Shown in pieces: positions 34,628 through 45,476 of a DNA stretch of 64,000 nucleotides. Made by a program: the position numbers and the translations under genes. The stretch covers positions 3,262-67,261 of the forward strand of contig JAFISE010000003.1 in the NCBI GenBank assembly GCA_022560025.1, given 5' to 3'. How positions within the stretch are numbered: position 1 is the first letter of the stretch; each line of letters starts with the position of its first letter. The notes beneath the pieces are model-generated. The model was not told where the DNA came from, did not search any database, and worked only from the letters and a program-made list of their open reading frames with translations. Source of the DNA: Stagonosporopsis chrysanthemi (taxonomy: Eukaryota; Ascomycota; Dothideomycetes; Pleosporales; Didymellaceae).

Positions 34628-37267
34628 ATGGCTCCTCTACACCGTTCACGCGCTGAACAAGCACGGCAAATCCTATCGAGCGGAGCTGTACTGCGTGAAG
34701 ACTCTGACGACGAGCTCGGATACGAAGACCACCCTTGGGAATGGATATATGAAGATGCAGGTGCTGAACAGGCGCCTGTGGACGACAATGCAACACCCAG
34801 GAAACGAAGGACTGCACATGACATGGAAACGAAGCGCATTGTGGGTGCGCGCATGGGAAGCTTCAGATGCAAGCTCGGAGATGCTGTCCTGCTCAAGGCG
34901 GACGGCAACCAGGCATGGGTGGGCATTGTCAGCGACTTCTATGAGGATGACGAAGACGACGAAAAGATGGCAAAGTTCCTATGGTTCTCCTCTGAGCAAG
35001 AGATACGGAACAAGAACAAGAAGCGCACCGACTTCTTGCCTGTAAGGCTTGACTATCTGTGAGACGAGGAGCACCGCTGACAGATGCCAGAACGAGCTCT
35101 ACATATCTGCAGCCTTTGACGACAATCCGCTTGCCTCGATCAATGGTACCGCAAGGATCGTGTCACTTGAGACGTTCCAACAACTGCACCCTACCGGCCA
35201 AGTCAAGAAGTCATCAAGAGATTATGGCAAGGTCTTTGTGTGCAGAAGAGGTTGCAACACCCGCACAACGACATACACCCCTGAATTTAAGTGGGAAGAC
35301 GTGTACAATGGCGCGGACGATTTGCCCTCCCTCGTCGAATTGGTCGAAAGCCAGACTAGAGCATCAAGAAAAGGCCCTTCTCGACCCAAACGACAGCAAG
35401 AAGACCTAGACGAGTTTACAATCCCCGAATCTGAGGACGACGGTGCACCGAAGACTCCACGGAAGCGCCGGAAGTTTAACGAGGCGACTACTCCAACATC
35501 CACGAAGAAGAGTCCGGCTGCCCGGAAGTTCTTAACTCCATCACACAAACGCATAGTGCTGAAGAAGCAACTGGAGTTTACTCCGCTGGGCACCCGAATG
35601 CTGTCACCCTCAGCGCTTGCATCGCCCTTTCAAATTGCACGCAACCAACTCCATGTATCGTCCGTACCAGCAGCACTCCCCTGTCGCGAGGAGGAGTTTT
35701 CGACTGTGTATAATCATCTCGAAGCGGCGATCACTGATGGATCTGGCTCGTGCATCTACATCTCAGGCACGCCTGGCACAGGGAAAACTGCCACAGTGCG
35801 AGAGGTGGTAGCACAGCTGCATGCATCAGTGCAAGCTGATGAGCTGGACGATTTCATATTTGTTGAGATCAACGGCATGAAAGTCACAGATCCGCATCAA
35901 TCATATTCCTTATTGTGGCAGGCACTCCGCGGCGACAGAGTCAGCCCATCCCATGCACTGGAATTATTGGAACGCGAATTCTCCGCGCCTAGCCCTCGCC
36001 GTGTACCATGCGTTGTTCTGATGGACGAGCTCGATCAGCTGGTCACCAAGAATCAATCCGTCATGTATAATTTCTTCAACTGGCCGCAGTTGCGGCACAG
36101 TAGGCTAATTGTCTTGGCTGTCGCAAACACTATGGATCTCCCGGAACGCACCCTTAGCAACAAGATCAGTAGTCGATTAGGTACGTACGAGTCTCGTCCT
36201 TCCCATGCGGCCCAACAAAATTGCAGTGCATGTTGCGAGCACGCTTTACCCCAAAACTGTACCGATCACAGGCGCCGCGTGGACACTTCCCGATACGTTT
36301 GTTTTTGCGATGGTTTCGCGAACCCCTGTTCACCGGTATTCTGCGGGAGACTCATTGGGCAAGGCTAACACGCGTGTACCCAGGACTAACACGAATCACT
36401 TTCCCGGGCTATACTCACGACCAATTGATGCAAATTATTCAATCTCGCTTGGAAGGTGTTCCAGGTAACATCGTCCTTCCGGACGCCGTTCAGTTTGCGG
36501 CGCGTAAGGTTGCAGCTGTGAGTGGTGACGCCCGACGGGCATTAGACATCTGCAGACGCGCTGTGGAAATCGCGGAAACAGAAGTTGCGTCACAAGATCA
36601 GGACGATGAGGCGCAGCCTTCGACCCCGAGTCGGACCGGTCGCGGTAACAAAACGAAACCCGTTCAAGCGTCCCGATCGCAGAACGGTACCGAACAGTCG
36701 GATACCACTTCGACAAAACGTGGAGGTCCCGCCGCAGGACGTAAGGGTGTTGTGACCCTTGCAACGATCAGACAGGCCATTAACGAGGCTACGAGCAGCC
36801 CCCTGCAGCAGGCGCTTCGGGCTCTGCCGTTGGCTTCCAAGGTGTTTCTCGCTGCGCTATTGGCGCGAATACGGAGGACTGGTGTTGGTGAGGCAGTGCT
36901 AGGGGACGTCGTGGATGAAGTCAAAAAACTTGGCTTCATGAGCCATTTACAGCCCGTGCAGGACTACCTACTTGCACCCGATGCCCACGATCGCACGAAT
37001 GATTTCCTCGGTATCGAAGCCCAGTGCGCAACTCCGTCAAAGAACACCGAGCCTATCGATATCACAACTACGCATGCGAAGCTCAAGGCTGCACGAGCCC
37101 TTGGTCTTGCATCTGCTGCTACAGAACTTGCAGAAGCAGGCATCATCGGCGTCGAGGCCAGACACGGCGAGCGCATCGGTCGTGTAAGGCTGGGTGTTGG
37201 TGAGGACGAGGTTCGACTTGCGCTTGGTGAAGACGCATCAGTCAAGGGCATGGGCTTCGGATCCTGA
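34628..37267 (+). CDS. ORC1: origin recognition complex subunit 1 (BAH + AAA+)
   Basis: Largest ORC subunit; binds ATP and licenses replication origins with Cdc6. Exons 34628-35041, 35091-36180 and 36384-37267; joins read TDFLP|NELYISAAFDD and SSRLG|LTRITFPGYTHDQL, 795 aa. The BAH domain spans residues about 80-230 (GDAVLLKADGNQAWVGIVSDFYED; CRRGCNTRTTTYTPEF). A basic disordered linker follows (TPRKRRKFNEATTP). The AAA+ core has Walker A GTPGTGKT near residue 363 and Walker B VVLMDELDQL near residue 447, then sensor 1 (VLAVANTMDLPER) and sensor 2 (VSGDARRALDICRRA). A winged helix is at the C-terminus (SKVFLAALLARIRRTG). The 203-nt second intron is unusually long for this window. ATG 34628 is preferred to the in-frame 34508. 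Confidence 0.95.
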
Positions 37268-37933
37268 GGAGAGCCACCTCTAGCCCATCACTTCTATTGT
37301 GTGACACATGCAATAGCTTTTACCTGCTTTGCTGCCTCCTTCTGGCCCAGGCTCTCCACTTGCCGCCCACTTTGCATCTGAAGTACAACATACTGTATGA
37401 TACCCCTCTTTCCTGTATACCGATCACACTCGGCCTCGTTACTTATCTCTCAGCCCCGTTGTCAGGAAACAGGGTACGCGCTGGACCCTTTGATGACCCG
37501 ACAACTATATCTGCATAAACCCTCCAATCGCAAAAAGCCACGACAGGGTCAAGCGACTCTCACGCCTCCCGTTTAAAGGTGCGCGATCAAGGAGAATGTG
37601 GCTGGAAATATGCCTGATGCTGCACGATAATGCAGCATGCGTACATCCTTGATGCATCCTTAGCGAGTCTAGTAGCATAGAACTGACCACGCGAAACGCA
37701 GCTGTCCACGACTGTGCCTGTCACAGCTCGCACAATGTTCGGACGTGAGTATGCATCGAAAACGTATATCATTGGCTACCTTAAGGCTATCTAAATCTTG
37801 TTCTGCGGCACAGTCTACGCAATTCTACACGGTATGTCATGGAACGCCAAATTCTTAAACGCCAAATAGCCGGTCGTCCTGCAGATCATGAAACAACGCA
37901 GGGCAGCTGGAATACCACCATTGTCGATGTCCT
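37268..37933. other. intergenic between convergent genes
   Basis: Contains 3' ends of ORC1 and the RTA1-like gene. Short open frames only; no gene, RNA or repeat recognised. Confidence 0.5.
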
Positions 37934-38806
37934 TCACCGATTACCTTTGCTAGCCACACCACGCTCCGCGGAGTCCTCGTTCAAGACCTCGAACTCCTGA
38001 GGCTGTTCCTTCTGCTGGCCCTTCAGCAGCAATACAATGTCTCCTGGGTGACTGACGTTCAAGATAACCATAACAGCGAACATGAGCGCAGCATCAAAGA
38101 CATAGAGGAACACCTCGTGTCGGAGTAGGTATCCAGCATTGCCCTGGATGTACTCAATAACCCTAAAGACCGAGCGGATCAAGATGAGAATCGAGACAGC
38201 GTAGAGCGCGAAAAGGTGTTTCTTCCAGGGCACATCGCTGCCGAGAGTCGCGAGATGCTCCTTGCCACGCAATTGGAAAATGATTGCTGTAACGAAGAAC
38301 AGCCCAAAGAACAGGATCTGCACAAACAGTCCCCCGATGATAATCTTCTCGCCGGTCTTCATGCCCGACTCGCCGGATGACATAATACCACCGCCCGCGC
38401 CCTGCATCATAAATGAGATCACGTCGCCGGTGACAAAGATCTTGGTCAACCATGTGCGGCGCACGAGCGAATATCGCTCTCCCCCCGTGAGCAAGATAAG
38501 GCGCCCGAGAATCATATAGATACTCGCTGCGTACAGCGCAGGACCGAGGAGCAGCAGCAGGGTCTGCATGATGTAGGGAGATAGTGCGTATCGATCATTG
38601 GAGGATAGGATACGTCCGATGTAACCGATCGTTTCGAAGAGACCGCCGATGATGAACGGGATCATGAACCAGGAACGCTTTTTGACGGATTGGAAGATGT
38701 GAAAGCCCGTTGTTAGGCCAAATAGGACGACGAATATAGCGGCTGCGGCGAGGGAGGGTTGGTAGCGGTAAAGGACGAAGTCGCCTGTGTTCTCTTGGTC
38801 GGCCAT
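37934..38806 (-). CDS. RTA1-like seven-TM membrane protein
   Basis: Single exon, 290 aa from ATG 38806 (MADQENTGDFVLYRYQPSL). RTA1/RSB1-family proteins are fungal seven-helix membrane proteins linked to lipid translocation and tolerance to aminocholesterol or sphingoid bases. Seven hydrophobic segments are visible, for example AAAIFVVLFGLTTGFHIF, FMIPFIIGGLFETIGYIGR, YIMQTLLLLLGPALYAASIYMILG and LFFGLFFVTAIIFQLRG. Family motifs include ETIGYIGR, LGPALYAASIYMILGR, the FVTGDVISFMMQGAGGG block and YRVIEY-like FRVIEYIQGNAG. The C-terminus is a short polar cytosolic tail. It is divergent from the Zn2Cys6 regulator at 39890, which may control it. Substrate is unknown. Confidence 0.9.
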   Translation of the reverse strand: MADQENTGDFVLYRYQPSLAAAAIFVVLFGLTTGFHIFQSVKKRSWFMIPFIIGGLFETIGYIGRILSSNDRYALSPYIMQTLLLLLGPALYAASIYMILGRLILLTGGERYSLVRRTWLTKIFVTGDVISFMMQGAGGGIMSSGESGMKTGEKIIIGGLFVQILFFGLFFVTAIIFQLRGKEHLATLGSDVPWKKHLFALYAVSILILIRSVFRVIEYIQGNAGYLLRHEVFLYVFDAALMFAVMVILNVSHPGDIVLLLKGQQKEQPQEFEVLNEDSAERGVASKGNR

Positions 38807-39889
38807 GGTGCTCTTTGTAGAGCCAGACACGCCGTGGTCGGTATTGGTGTTCTTGTCGTAAGAGAGTTGGAAGACTGAGCCTCAATGCCTGCGATGGTGG
38901 AACATAAAACTCTTTGAAGGCTCACAGAATATTAGATGCGTGTCAGGTATCGTATCGAGGAGACAATCGCCCGAGTTGGAAGGGACAAAAAGTAATCGAA
39001 GCAAGGCAATCGCAACGTCCTATATACTCATCAGTCGCGTAAGAAAGAAACGATGATGAAGCCAGAGGCGCAGCACAGTCTGTAATTCTCCAGAAAACTT
39101 CTCCTTTGTTGGCCGCCCATGGCGGAACTATTCGAGGCTCACTTGTATACGCTTTACGGTGGGTGGAGACAGCACCAGGCGAGGCGGCACCAGCACGACT
39201 AGAAGCACAGAAACTTCTCTCATTCGTTAGTAGAGCAGCGTAGACCCACGGTAGATCCGCGGCCCGTTTAGGCGGTCGTTGCTAGTGGAGACTGGCCATA
39301 CGAAATACGCTCTGGGTTGTCTGTGCGTCGTCATTGCGAGTGCGAATGCGTTGCTAGGAACTTCGGTTTATGATCGATTGGAGCTCGTTTTGAGGCAAGG
39401 AAGATTCGAAGGACTGCACCTCTGAGCGTCGTGATTCTTTCTGGGTGGAAAATATGACTAATCGCTGACTAAGATCTGATTGGAAGTCGTCGACACTGCA
39501 GGTGGATCAAGCTTGTATGAGACAGGAGGCCATCGTAAAAACTCACAGTTTTCCTGTTCAACCTGAAGGCCGACACTGATGCTCCATGTCAGCTTTGCTG
39601 CCCTGACAGATGACACAGCTTCTGGAAGAGTAGCCAATCACAGGACTCTCTGTACGGATGCCGGCCTTGCCGATCCATCACAGCCCTCCTGGAAAACGTC
39701 AGTTGCAACCTGACATCTAACATGAGAGTCAGAAATTCACGTCCTCCACGTACAGCCCTCCATCGATTTAGTCAATCCCAAGGCCACCAAAGAATACTTC
39801 TTATCCACAATTCATGCGCCGCATTGCATCCAAGGTGGATATGCGCACCGTGAATCGTGTCAGCTAGCGGCATCTAAATTAAGAGAGCA
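38807..39889. promoter_or_regulatory. 1.1-kb divergent promoter region, RTA1-like / Zn2Cys6 regulator
   Basis: No gene. Contains both promoters. I see no clear inverted CGG pair to assign to the adjacent Zn2Cys6 protein. Confidence 0.4.
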
Positions 39890-41666
39890 ATGCCGACGAG
39901 GAGAACGCACAACAAGACGAGACTGGGGTGCCATCAGTGTAAGAGGAGACGCATAAAAGTAGGTTCTGCATCTTATCGCTGAGACTACGTCTTGATGGGC
40001 GTGTGACCATGACATATCGATTCACAATCGCAACGCGTGGTCATGTGAAATAGCAACAGCTTCGTTCAGGCGATTGGATATATGTCATACAGATCCTGGG
40101 AAATTCTAGATTCGATGCATACCTAGCCGAGTGCTCATTACTGACCGTTGATAGTGTGACGGCAAACATCCAACATGTGCGAACTGCGACAAGAAAAGCG
40201 AAGCATGCAGCTTTCTCCAACTGGTTCCCGCATCACGACTCACAGGTCCGACGTCTTCACGAGGGCCAACGTTATCGGTATCACCACTCCCTGCCAAGGC
40301 CTGGGTACAAGCACTTTCGCCAGAAGACACAACGTCGGATGACCCTGGACTGGCTGAATCAGCGAGGAGCTCTCCTCTTGCGTCGCCACTTCAGCTAGTC
40401 CAACACTCCCTGCAACGCGACTTCCCTCCTTCGCATCAAGACTCAAGAATGCGAACGTCGTCAAGCCCTAATTCATTAGTCCCTGTGTTCTTTCCAGAGA
40501 TACAGTTGTTGAAAGGCTCCTTACCGCCTCATCTCCGCCTGAATGATGTATGGAAAGACATCAGAGAGCCACTACCTCGGTCGCTACAAGATATCCTTTA
40601 TCATTACGAATACACCACAGGACTTACTTTGGCCGTTGATGATCCTGCTAAGGCTGCGTGGCAATCGTCCATACCTGAGCTGGCGCATGCGCACGACTTC
40701 TTAGTCAACTGTGTGCTTTCAGTAGCTTCTCTCCATCTCGGAAGACTACACGATGACAGAGCTCAAAAGAGAAACATGAATGCGGTGGCAGCATCCAGGA
40801 TGAACAAAGCTCTGATAACATATCGCCCGCAGCTGGAGAACATCACGGCGTCGAATGCTGCAGCACTCTTCGCAAGCTCTACACTCACGGCTGTCTACCT
40901 GTTTCGAACGTCAGCAGTAGACATTGAAGAGCTACGAGAGACTATACCATATGGGACTGTAGTGCCTCCTCCTGGTGTCGTCGATAAGATGATGTCCTGC
41001 ATTCTGCGCACCGTTTGGGGTCTTCGCGGGCCACTTACTGTGCTCATGAGTGGGTGGAATCATGTCATCAACGGAGCAATGCATTCCGTAGCGGCACGCA
41101 AGTGGTGGCCGAAGAGACGAACTCCGGCTACACCTCGCGCGGAAGAGGAGGATCGACGGCTTCAGGATATCGATCAGCTATGGAAGAATACAGATAGGCC
41201 TGGTGAGCCGAAAGCTCAGCATCTAGACGAGGCGCTTGCTCACCTGCGCGAATACTACGCATTGATTTCGCAGCTCACGCTCCCTGGAGTCTTTCCGCCA
41301 ATGACTGCGGTCCCTTACGCGGTCGACGATACTACTACTGGAGTTCTTACCGACCGCGGCGCGGTTTTCGTGTGGTTAACATTAATCTCACGCGAATTCA
41401 TTCATCTCCTGGAAACCAAAGATCGCGACGCCCTGGTCATCCTTGCGCATTATGCTGTCCTTCCCGGCCGAGTGCGCAATGTATGGTGGCTAGAGGGTTT
41501 GGGTGCTGACTTCGTCACTGCCATAGCTATGGCAATTGGCATCGAAAACTGGCACTTGATCGACTGGCCGGCTCGGGTAGTTGGAGTCGACCTGTTGAAT
41601 GCGTTCGGCGTGAGGCAGGACAGACTGATCGGCAAGCCTGATGAGTTGCACATGGACGTAATCTGA
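39890..41666 (+). CDS. Zn2Cys6 transcription factor
   Basis: Exons 39890-39958 and 40155-41666 with a 196-nt intron; 526 aa. The start ATG gives MPTRRTHNKTRLGCHQCKRRRIK, and exon 2 continues with CDGKHPTCANCDKKSEAC. Together they form the complete Cys6 cluster (C-x2-C-x6-C-x6-C-x2-C-x6-C) interrupted by the intron inside the zinc cluster, a common place in fungi. The rest (residues about 140-520) is the helical fungal transcription-factor region, with LHHYEYTTGLTL-like text (ILYHYEYTTGLTLAVDDPAK), HDFLVNCVLSVASLHL and AAALFASSTLTAVYLF, which are typical of regulators next to sterol- or metabolite-linked genes. It is divergent from the RTA1-like gene, suggesting local regulation. The long intron was accepted because phase and both cluster halves agree. 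Confidence 0.9.
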
Positions 41667-42528
41667 GGGTCAAGTCCTTAATTCCTCTTGTTGGCCTCTT
41701 CGGAACGAGGTGATCACAAGACTGGAAATACGTGAAGTGCCAACGAGGACATTGCGTCTAGCCTGAATGCGCTCCATCGAAAACTAGGTCGCCCATTCAC
41801 CAAAGCCTATGAGTACCAAGCTATCGAGAGACGGCAATACTGGCCGCAGAGCTTCGCCAGATATATCATCTTGCACATAAAGATCACCAAACTCGGTGGC
41901 TTCAAATCGAGTTTTCGGCGTCAGGCTTTGGAGACAGCAGCAGCACCGATATTAGCGTCACTACGACAAACCGAGGGCTATATTGTAGTCTATGGACCCA
42001 TCGCGAGTATTCTCTGGGTCTGTGTCTAGAAGAATGGCATCATAATCACTACTGTTCAAGTTTTTTGTGATGGAAACAAGGTGTTTATGGGACCTTGTAC
42101 AACAGCCTGTATGAAATTTGCTGCAGCAATTAGACGAGGCCATTTCCTTGGACCAAGTTAGTAGAAGATACACCCTTGCTCATGACAATCTGATCATGGC
42201 CAGTGATTCATCTAATGTGATTCTCCGTTGCGGTCTTTGTGCAATAATCAATGCCGTGTGGCAGCATACTTATGGGTTCCACAACATATATGTATTGAGC
42301 ACTACACATCCAAATGCTTTTACGAAAGAGCAGGATTGAACTGGGAGCGTATCAGTTGCTATGAATACGAAGATCGATTGAATGAGTCGCACGACAAAGT
42401 AGGGTTATGATCAGAGCGTCAAGATGATGATGTCGTTGGCAATTCCGAGATCGGCCGAAAGGCTAGCGTGTTCGCCGCCTTCCACAGCCCAACCTTGCAT
42501 TTTGGTCACAACATTCTCAAAACGAAAG
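41667..42528. other. intergenic with an orphan open frame
   Basis: No firm gene. On the plus strand 41736-42029 is open for 97 codons without an ATG and reads protein-like, for example RRQYWPQSFARYIILHI and LGGFKSSFRRQALETAAAP. It could be an exon, a gene relic or chance. The right part contains the TatD-type gene's promoter. Confidence 0.35.
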
Positions 42529-43574
42529 ATGAGTTTATCACTACTGAGTGGGTTGCCTGCCAAAGCGCCTGAAGCACCTTCACGAAAGCTCCAGTATGCA
42601 GATGTACGGCATAATCCTTTCCATCACCTTACCTTTCGCTGAGTCACCACACTCAGGTCGCCGTCACAGCAACAGCCAAGGACTTCGCAGGCATCTATCG
42701 TGGAAAGCAATACCATGAGCCTGACTTTGAGGCCGTTCTGCACCGTGCAGAAACAGCTGGTGTTGACAAGGTCATGCTTACTGGCATGTATCTGTCGGAC
42801 GTTCCTGTCAACCTTGGCATCGCAAGGAAAAGGAAAGAGCAATGCAGAGTTACGATTGGCGTGCATCCATATCATGCTGCTGAGGCCGACAAAGGAGGCG
42901 ATCAGTACTACGGGGACCTTGCGCAGGTGATCAGCAGTACTCTTAAAGACGAACCTGAATTACTTGGCGCGTTCGGGGAACTAGGGTTGGACTACGACCA
43001 CTTGGCTGCAGCGTCAAAGGATGTTCAGATCCGTGTCTTCAAGAAACAGCTCGACATGATTGTAGCGGAGGGCTGGAATCTGCCCCTGTTTCTACACTGC
43101 CGGGCAGCTTTCGAGGACTTTGTTTCCATCCTGACTCCATACCTCGATCGCCTTTCTTCGAAAGCTGGACTGGTCCACTCCTTCGTTGGCACAGCCTCTC
43201 AGATGCAGACGTTGATTGAACTTGGCCTCGAAGTTAGTGTCAACGGGTTTGGCTTTCGCGATCGCGACAGCCTGGAGATGGTGCGTGCGGTTCCGCTTGA
43301 GAAGCTGCAAATCGAAACCGATGCGCCATGGGGCGAGATTCAAGCCTCGAGTGAAGTTGCCAAGGCATATCTGAAGAACGCGTCAAAGCTACCTTATGCT
43401 TCGAAAAAGAAGGACAAGTTTGTCCTTGGCGAGATGGTCAAGGAGCGGAACGAGAGCTGCAAGATGGAGAGTGTGGCATTGATCGTCGCAGGGCTAAGGG
43501 GTGACAGTGTTGCGGAGATCGCCGATGCAACTTACAAGAACAGCCTGAGGATGTTTTGGGGCAACACGGAATAG
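42529..43574 (+). CDS. TatD-type metal-dependent deoxyribonuclease
   Basis: Exons 42529-42603 and 42657-43574 with a 53-nt intron; join KLQYAD|VAVTATAKDFAG, 330 aa. TatD enzymes are TIM-barrel hydrolases with DNase activity. Visible metal and active-site blocks: the first strand YADVAVTATAKDFAGIYRGKQ (in place of the usual D-x-G-x-N), GVHPYHA, GELGLDYD, LHCRAAFEDF, LVHSFVGTASQM and IETDAPWG. The GIYRGKQYHEPDF block is characteristic of the eukaryotic TATDN1 branch. The first strand lacks the conserved Asn (Thr instead), so metal binding may differ; this is inference. I chose ATG 42529; an in-frame ATG at 42424 would add 35 residues. Confidence 0.9.
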
Positions 43575-43815
43575 TACAGGGGACATAGTCCTTCATGCAA
43601 AAGAGTATCCCGCTTCTTGGCCAAGCCGTCGAGGCGTGGCCCAGCCTGTAAGAGGTATGACTTGTACAACAACACTGCTTGCCCGAAAGCGCTTTGTAAT
43701 CAGACCGGTCAGCCCATTGGGTTACTGAAAAATACCCGCAGAATAGATGTAGCATTCATTGCTATGCTGATGGAGATTAAGGAACGACCAACTTGTCTAC
43801 GCAAGTACAATCAAC

Positions 43816-44091
43816 ATGGCATATGCATCGCAACCCAACGTCTATCCGCCACAAGGCCATCTTGACCAAAACCTACACCAACCGCAACCAACACATCAAG
43901 CTCAGCCGCACCCGCAACCCCAGTTGCAGTACAAGCCTCAACAACCATTCGATTCTCCAGCGCCTACACCTTATCAACAGCCTCCTACAGGACAAGCTCC
44001 GGACACGGCGCATAGCAATAAAAAGCGGAAGGAGGATGATTGCAGCAAACTGGCATGGTGCAACTGCTGTTTATCATGCTGCAGCTGGTGA
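43816..44091 (+). CDS. small Gln/Pro-rich protein with a Cys-rich tail
   Basis: Single-exon frame of 91 codons (MAYASQPNVYPPQGHL). Residues about 10-70 are almost entirely Gln, Pro, His and Tyr, then NKKRKEDD, then a terminal CSKLAWCNCCLSCCSW with seven residues out of 16 being Cys or Trp-adjacent. The layout (disordered Pro/Gln-rich start, basic or acidic spacer, hydrophobic Cys-rich end) resembles CYSTM-type membrane-associated stress proteins, but the tail is short. I infer a possible membrane-associated or palmitoylated tail. Another exon is possible. The family match is tentative. Confidence 0.5.
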   Translation: MAYASQPNVYPPQGHLDQNLHQPQPTHQAQPHPQPQLQYKPQQPFDSPAPTPYQQPPTGQAPDTAHSNKKRKEDDCSKLAWCNCCLSCCSW

Positions 44092-44456
44092 TGGTCACAA
44101 AGGGGTTTTGTTTGCCCATCACATCTGTTCCTCTAGCCAAGTCAAAAGGCTATGAGGGGTTCGGTCTCGCGGAGTGTGGAAGGGCGATGGCGCGACGCGC
44201 CGAAAGGTCGGCGGGGCACTAGTAAGCTTAGTCACCCATGTAAGCTTTTGTGGGTGGTGTTGCATCTCACATCCACACCTTCATACGCAAGCATGTCTAC
44301 CTGACGTTGTTGGCCTGAAATCTATGCGCATCCTTGACAATGCGTCCCTTGCACTATAAGACGATACTTTGCTGACCTGACACCATCCCACTAAATCCCC
44401 ATCCAGCTCTAGAATTACTGACTCCTCTCTGCGCACGTCGTGCCACCACACTCACG
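44092..44456. other. intergenic
   Basis: Short gap between the Cys-tailed small gene and the ABM-like gene. It should hold the latter's promoter. No other feature seen. Confidence 0.45.
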
Positions 44457-45098
44457 ATGACGATCACCGAGATAGCCCTTCTGCATCTGTCGCCAGACGT
44501 CACAATTGACGACGCAAGTCTCCGTTTGAAGCTTGCGCATGCCAAAACTGTGATGCAGAACTACACCGGCCGAACGTTCTACTACCTACAGCAAGTCGAA
44601 GACCCCACATATATCTATATTCTCGGAGAATGGGACTCTCTGAACCAGCATATGAACTTCATACCAAGTGCGGAGAATCAGGCGTTGCTTGAGAGCCTCA
44701 AGAAACTTCTCAGTGTGGACTGGCTGCTGCACATCGATATGTCACACACGGTACTCCCTTTACCAGGCGCAGGCGCAGGCGCAGGCGCAACTGGGCAGAG
44801 GACTCCTGTCTTTGCGATTGTTAGACACTTTGTTGTTGAAGGCGAGAGGGCGCAGTTTCAGCAAACGTTCGAGGCAGAGAAGCATCATCTGCAGGACTTT
44901 ATAACCGAGGGCACAATCGGTGGAGGATGGCGGGTTGACAAAGAGGGCAATAAGGAAGAATGGGTCTTACTCTCACCGTGGACTAGCGTTGAGCAGCACC
45001 ATGCCTTTGCGGAGACTGACGGCTTTGCGAAGTATGGTCGGATTCGAGAGCATATTGATGGCGCGGAGATTAAGCACGCTCGCATTCTGGATATCTAG
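44457..45098 (+). CDS. ABM-like (antibiotic biosynthesis monooxygenase fold) protein
   Basis: Single exon, 213 aa. The protein resembles a tandem dimeric alpha-beta barrel (ABM-fold) protein with two domains. Domain 1 (residues about 1-105) has EIALLHLSPDVTIDD at its first strand and YYLQQVEDPTYIYILGEWDSLNQHMNFI in the middle. Domain 2 (residues about 115-213) has VFAIVRHFVVEGERAQFQQTF and EEWVLLSPWTSVEQHHAFAETDGFAKYGRIREHI. ABM-fold proteins of fungi include heme-independent oxygenases and stress proteins; no specific activity can be assigned. A hexanucleotide repeat encodes the Ala-Gly linker between domains. Length and composition are good for a real gene. Confidence 0.8.
   Translation: MTITEIALLHLSPDVTIDDASLRLKLAHAKTVMQNYTGRTFYYLQQVEDPTYIYILGEWDSLNQHMNFIPSAENQALLESLKKLLSVDWLLHIDMSHTVLPLPGAGAGAGATGQRTPVFAIVRHFVVEGERAQFQQTFEAEKHHLQDFITEGTIGGGWRVDKEGNKEEWVLLSPWTSVEQHHAFAETDGFAKYGRIREHIDGAEIKHARILDI
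44765..44788 (+). repeat. in-frame hexanucleotide repeat (AGGCGC)4
   Basis: Four perfect AGGCGC units, encoding a Gly/Ala linker between the two ABM-like domains. The 6-nt period preserves the frame, so copy-number change would alter linker length only. Confidence 0.9.
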
Positions 45099-45476
45099 CT
45101 TGCGCAAAAGCCTTCTGTGGAAGACGTTAGACTCTTCGGAGTCTCTCGCCCAGCAAGCCTGTGCTCTCACGGTAAAAGAAATGTTCTGCCTTGGTTTCTT
45201 TGCCTGCTTCAAAATGTGTGCCTTCCCTTAGCCAAACCACAACTCCATACCTCAGCTGCAAGGGAACCAGCTCCCTCTACGTAGAAGTTGTCGAGATATG
45301 GCTGTGTACAGCTGAACGATGAACGCGATGTCTTCTATCCTTGTAAAAGTCGCTGCCTGTCTTGGTATCAGCGGTGATTGGGTCAGATTTGGAGGTACAG
45401 GTGTTTAGTAAGGGACGAGAGATGAATCGTAACGTCATTCATTACTTCATGCTATCTAATCGTTTTTTGAGTGGCC
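45099..45476. other. intergenic between convergent genes
   Basis: Contains the 3' ends of the ABM-like and GH35 genes. No other feature seen. Confidence 0.45.
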
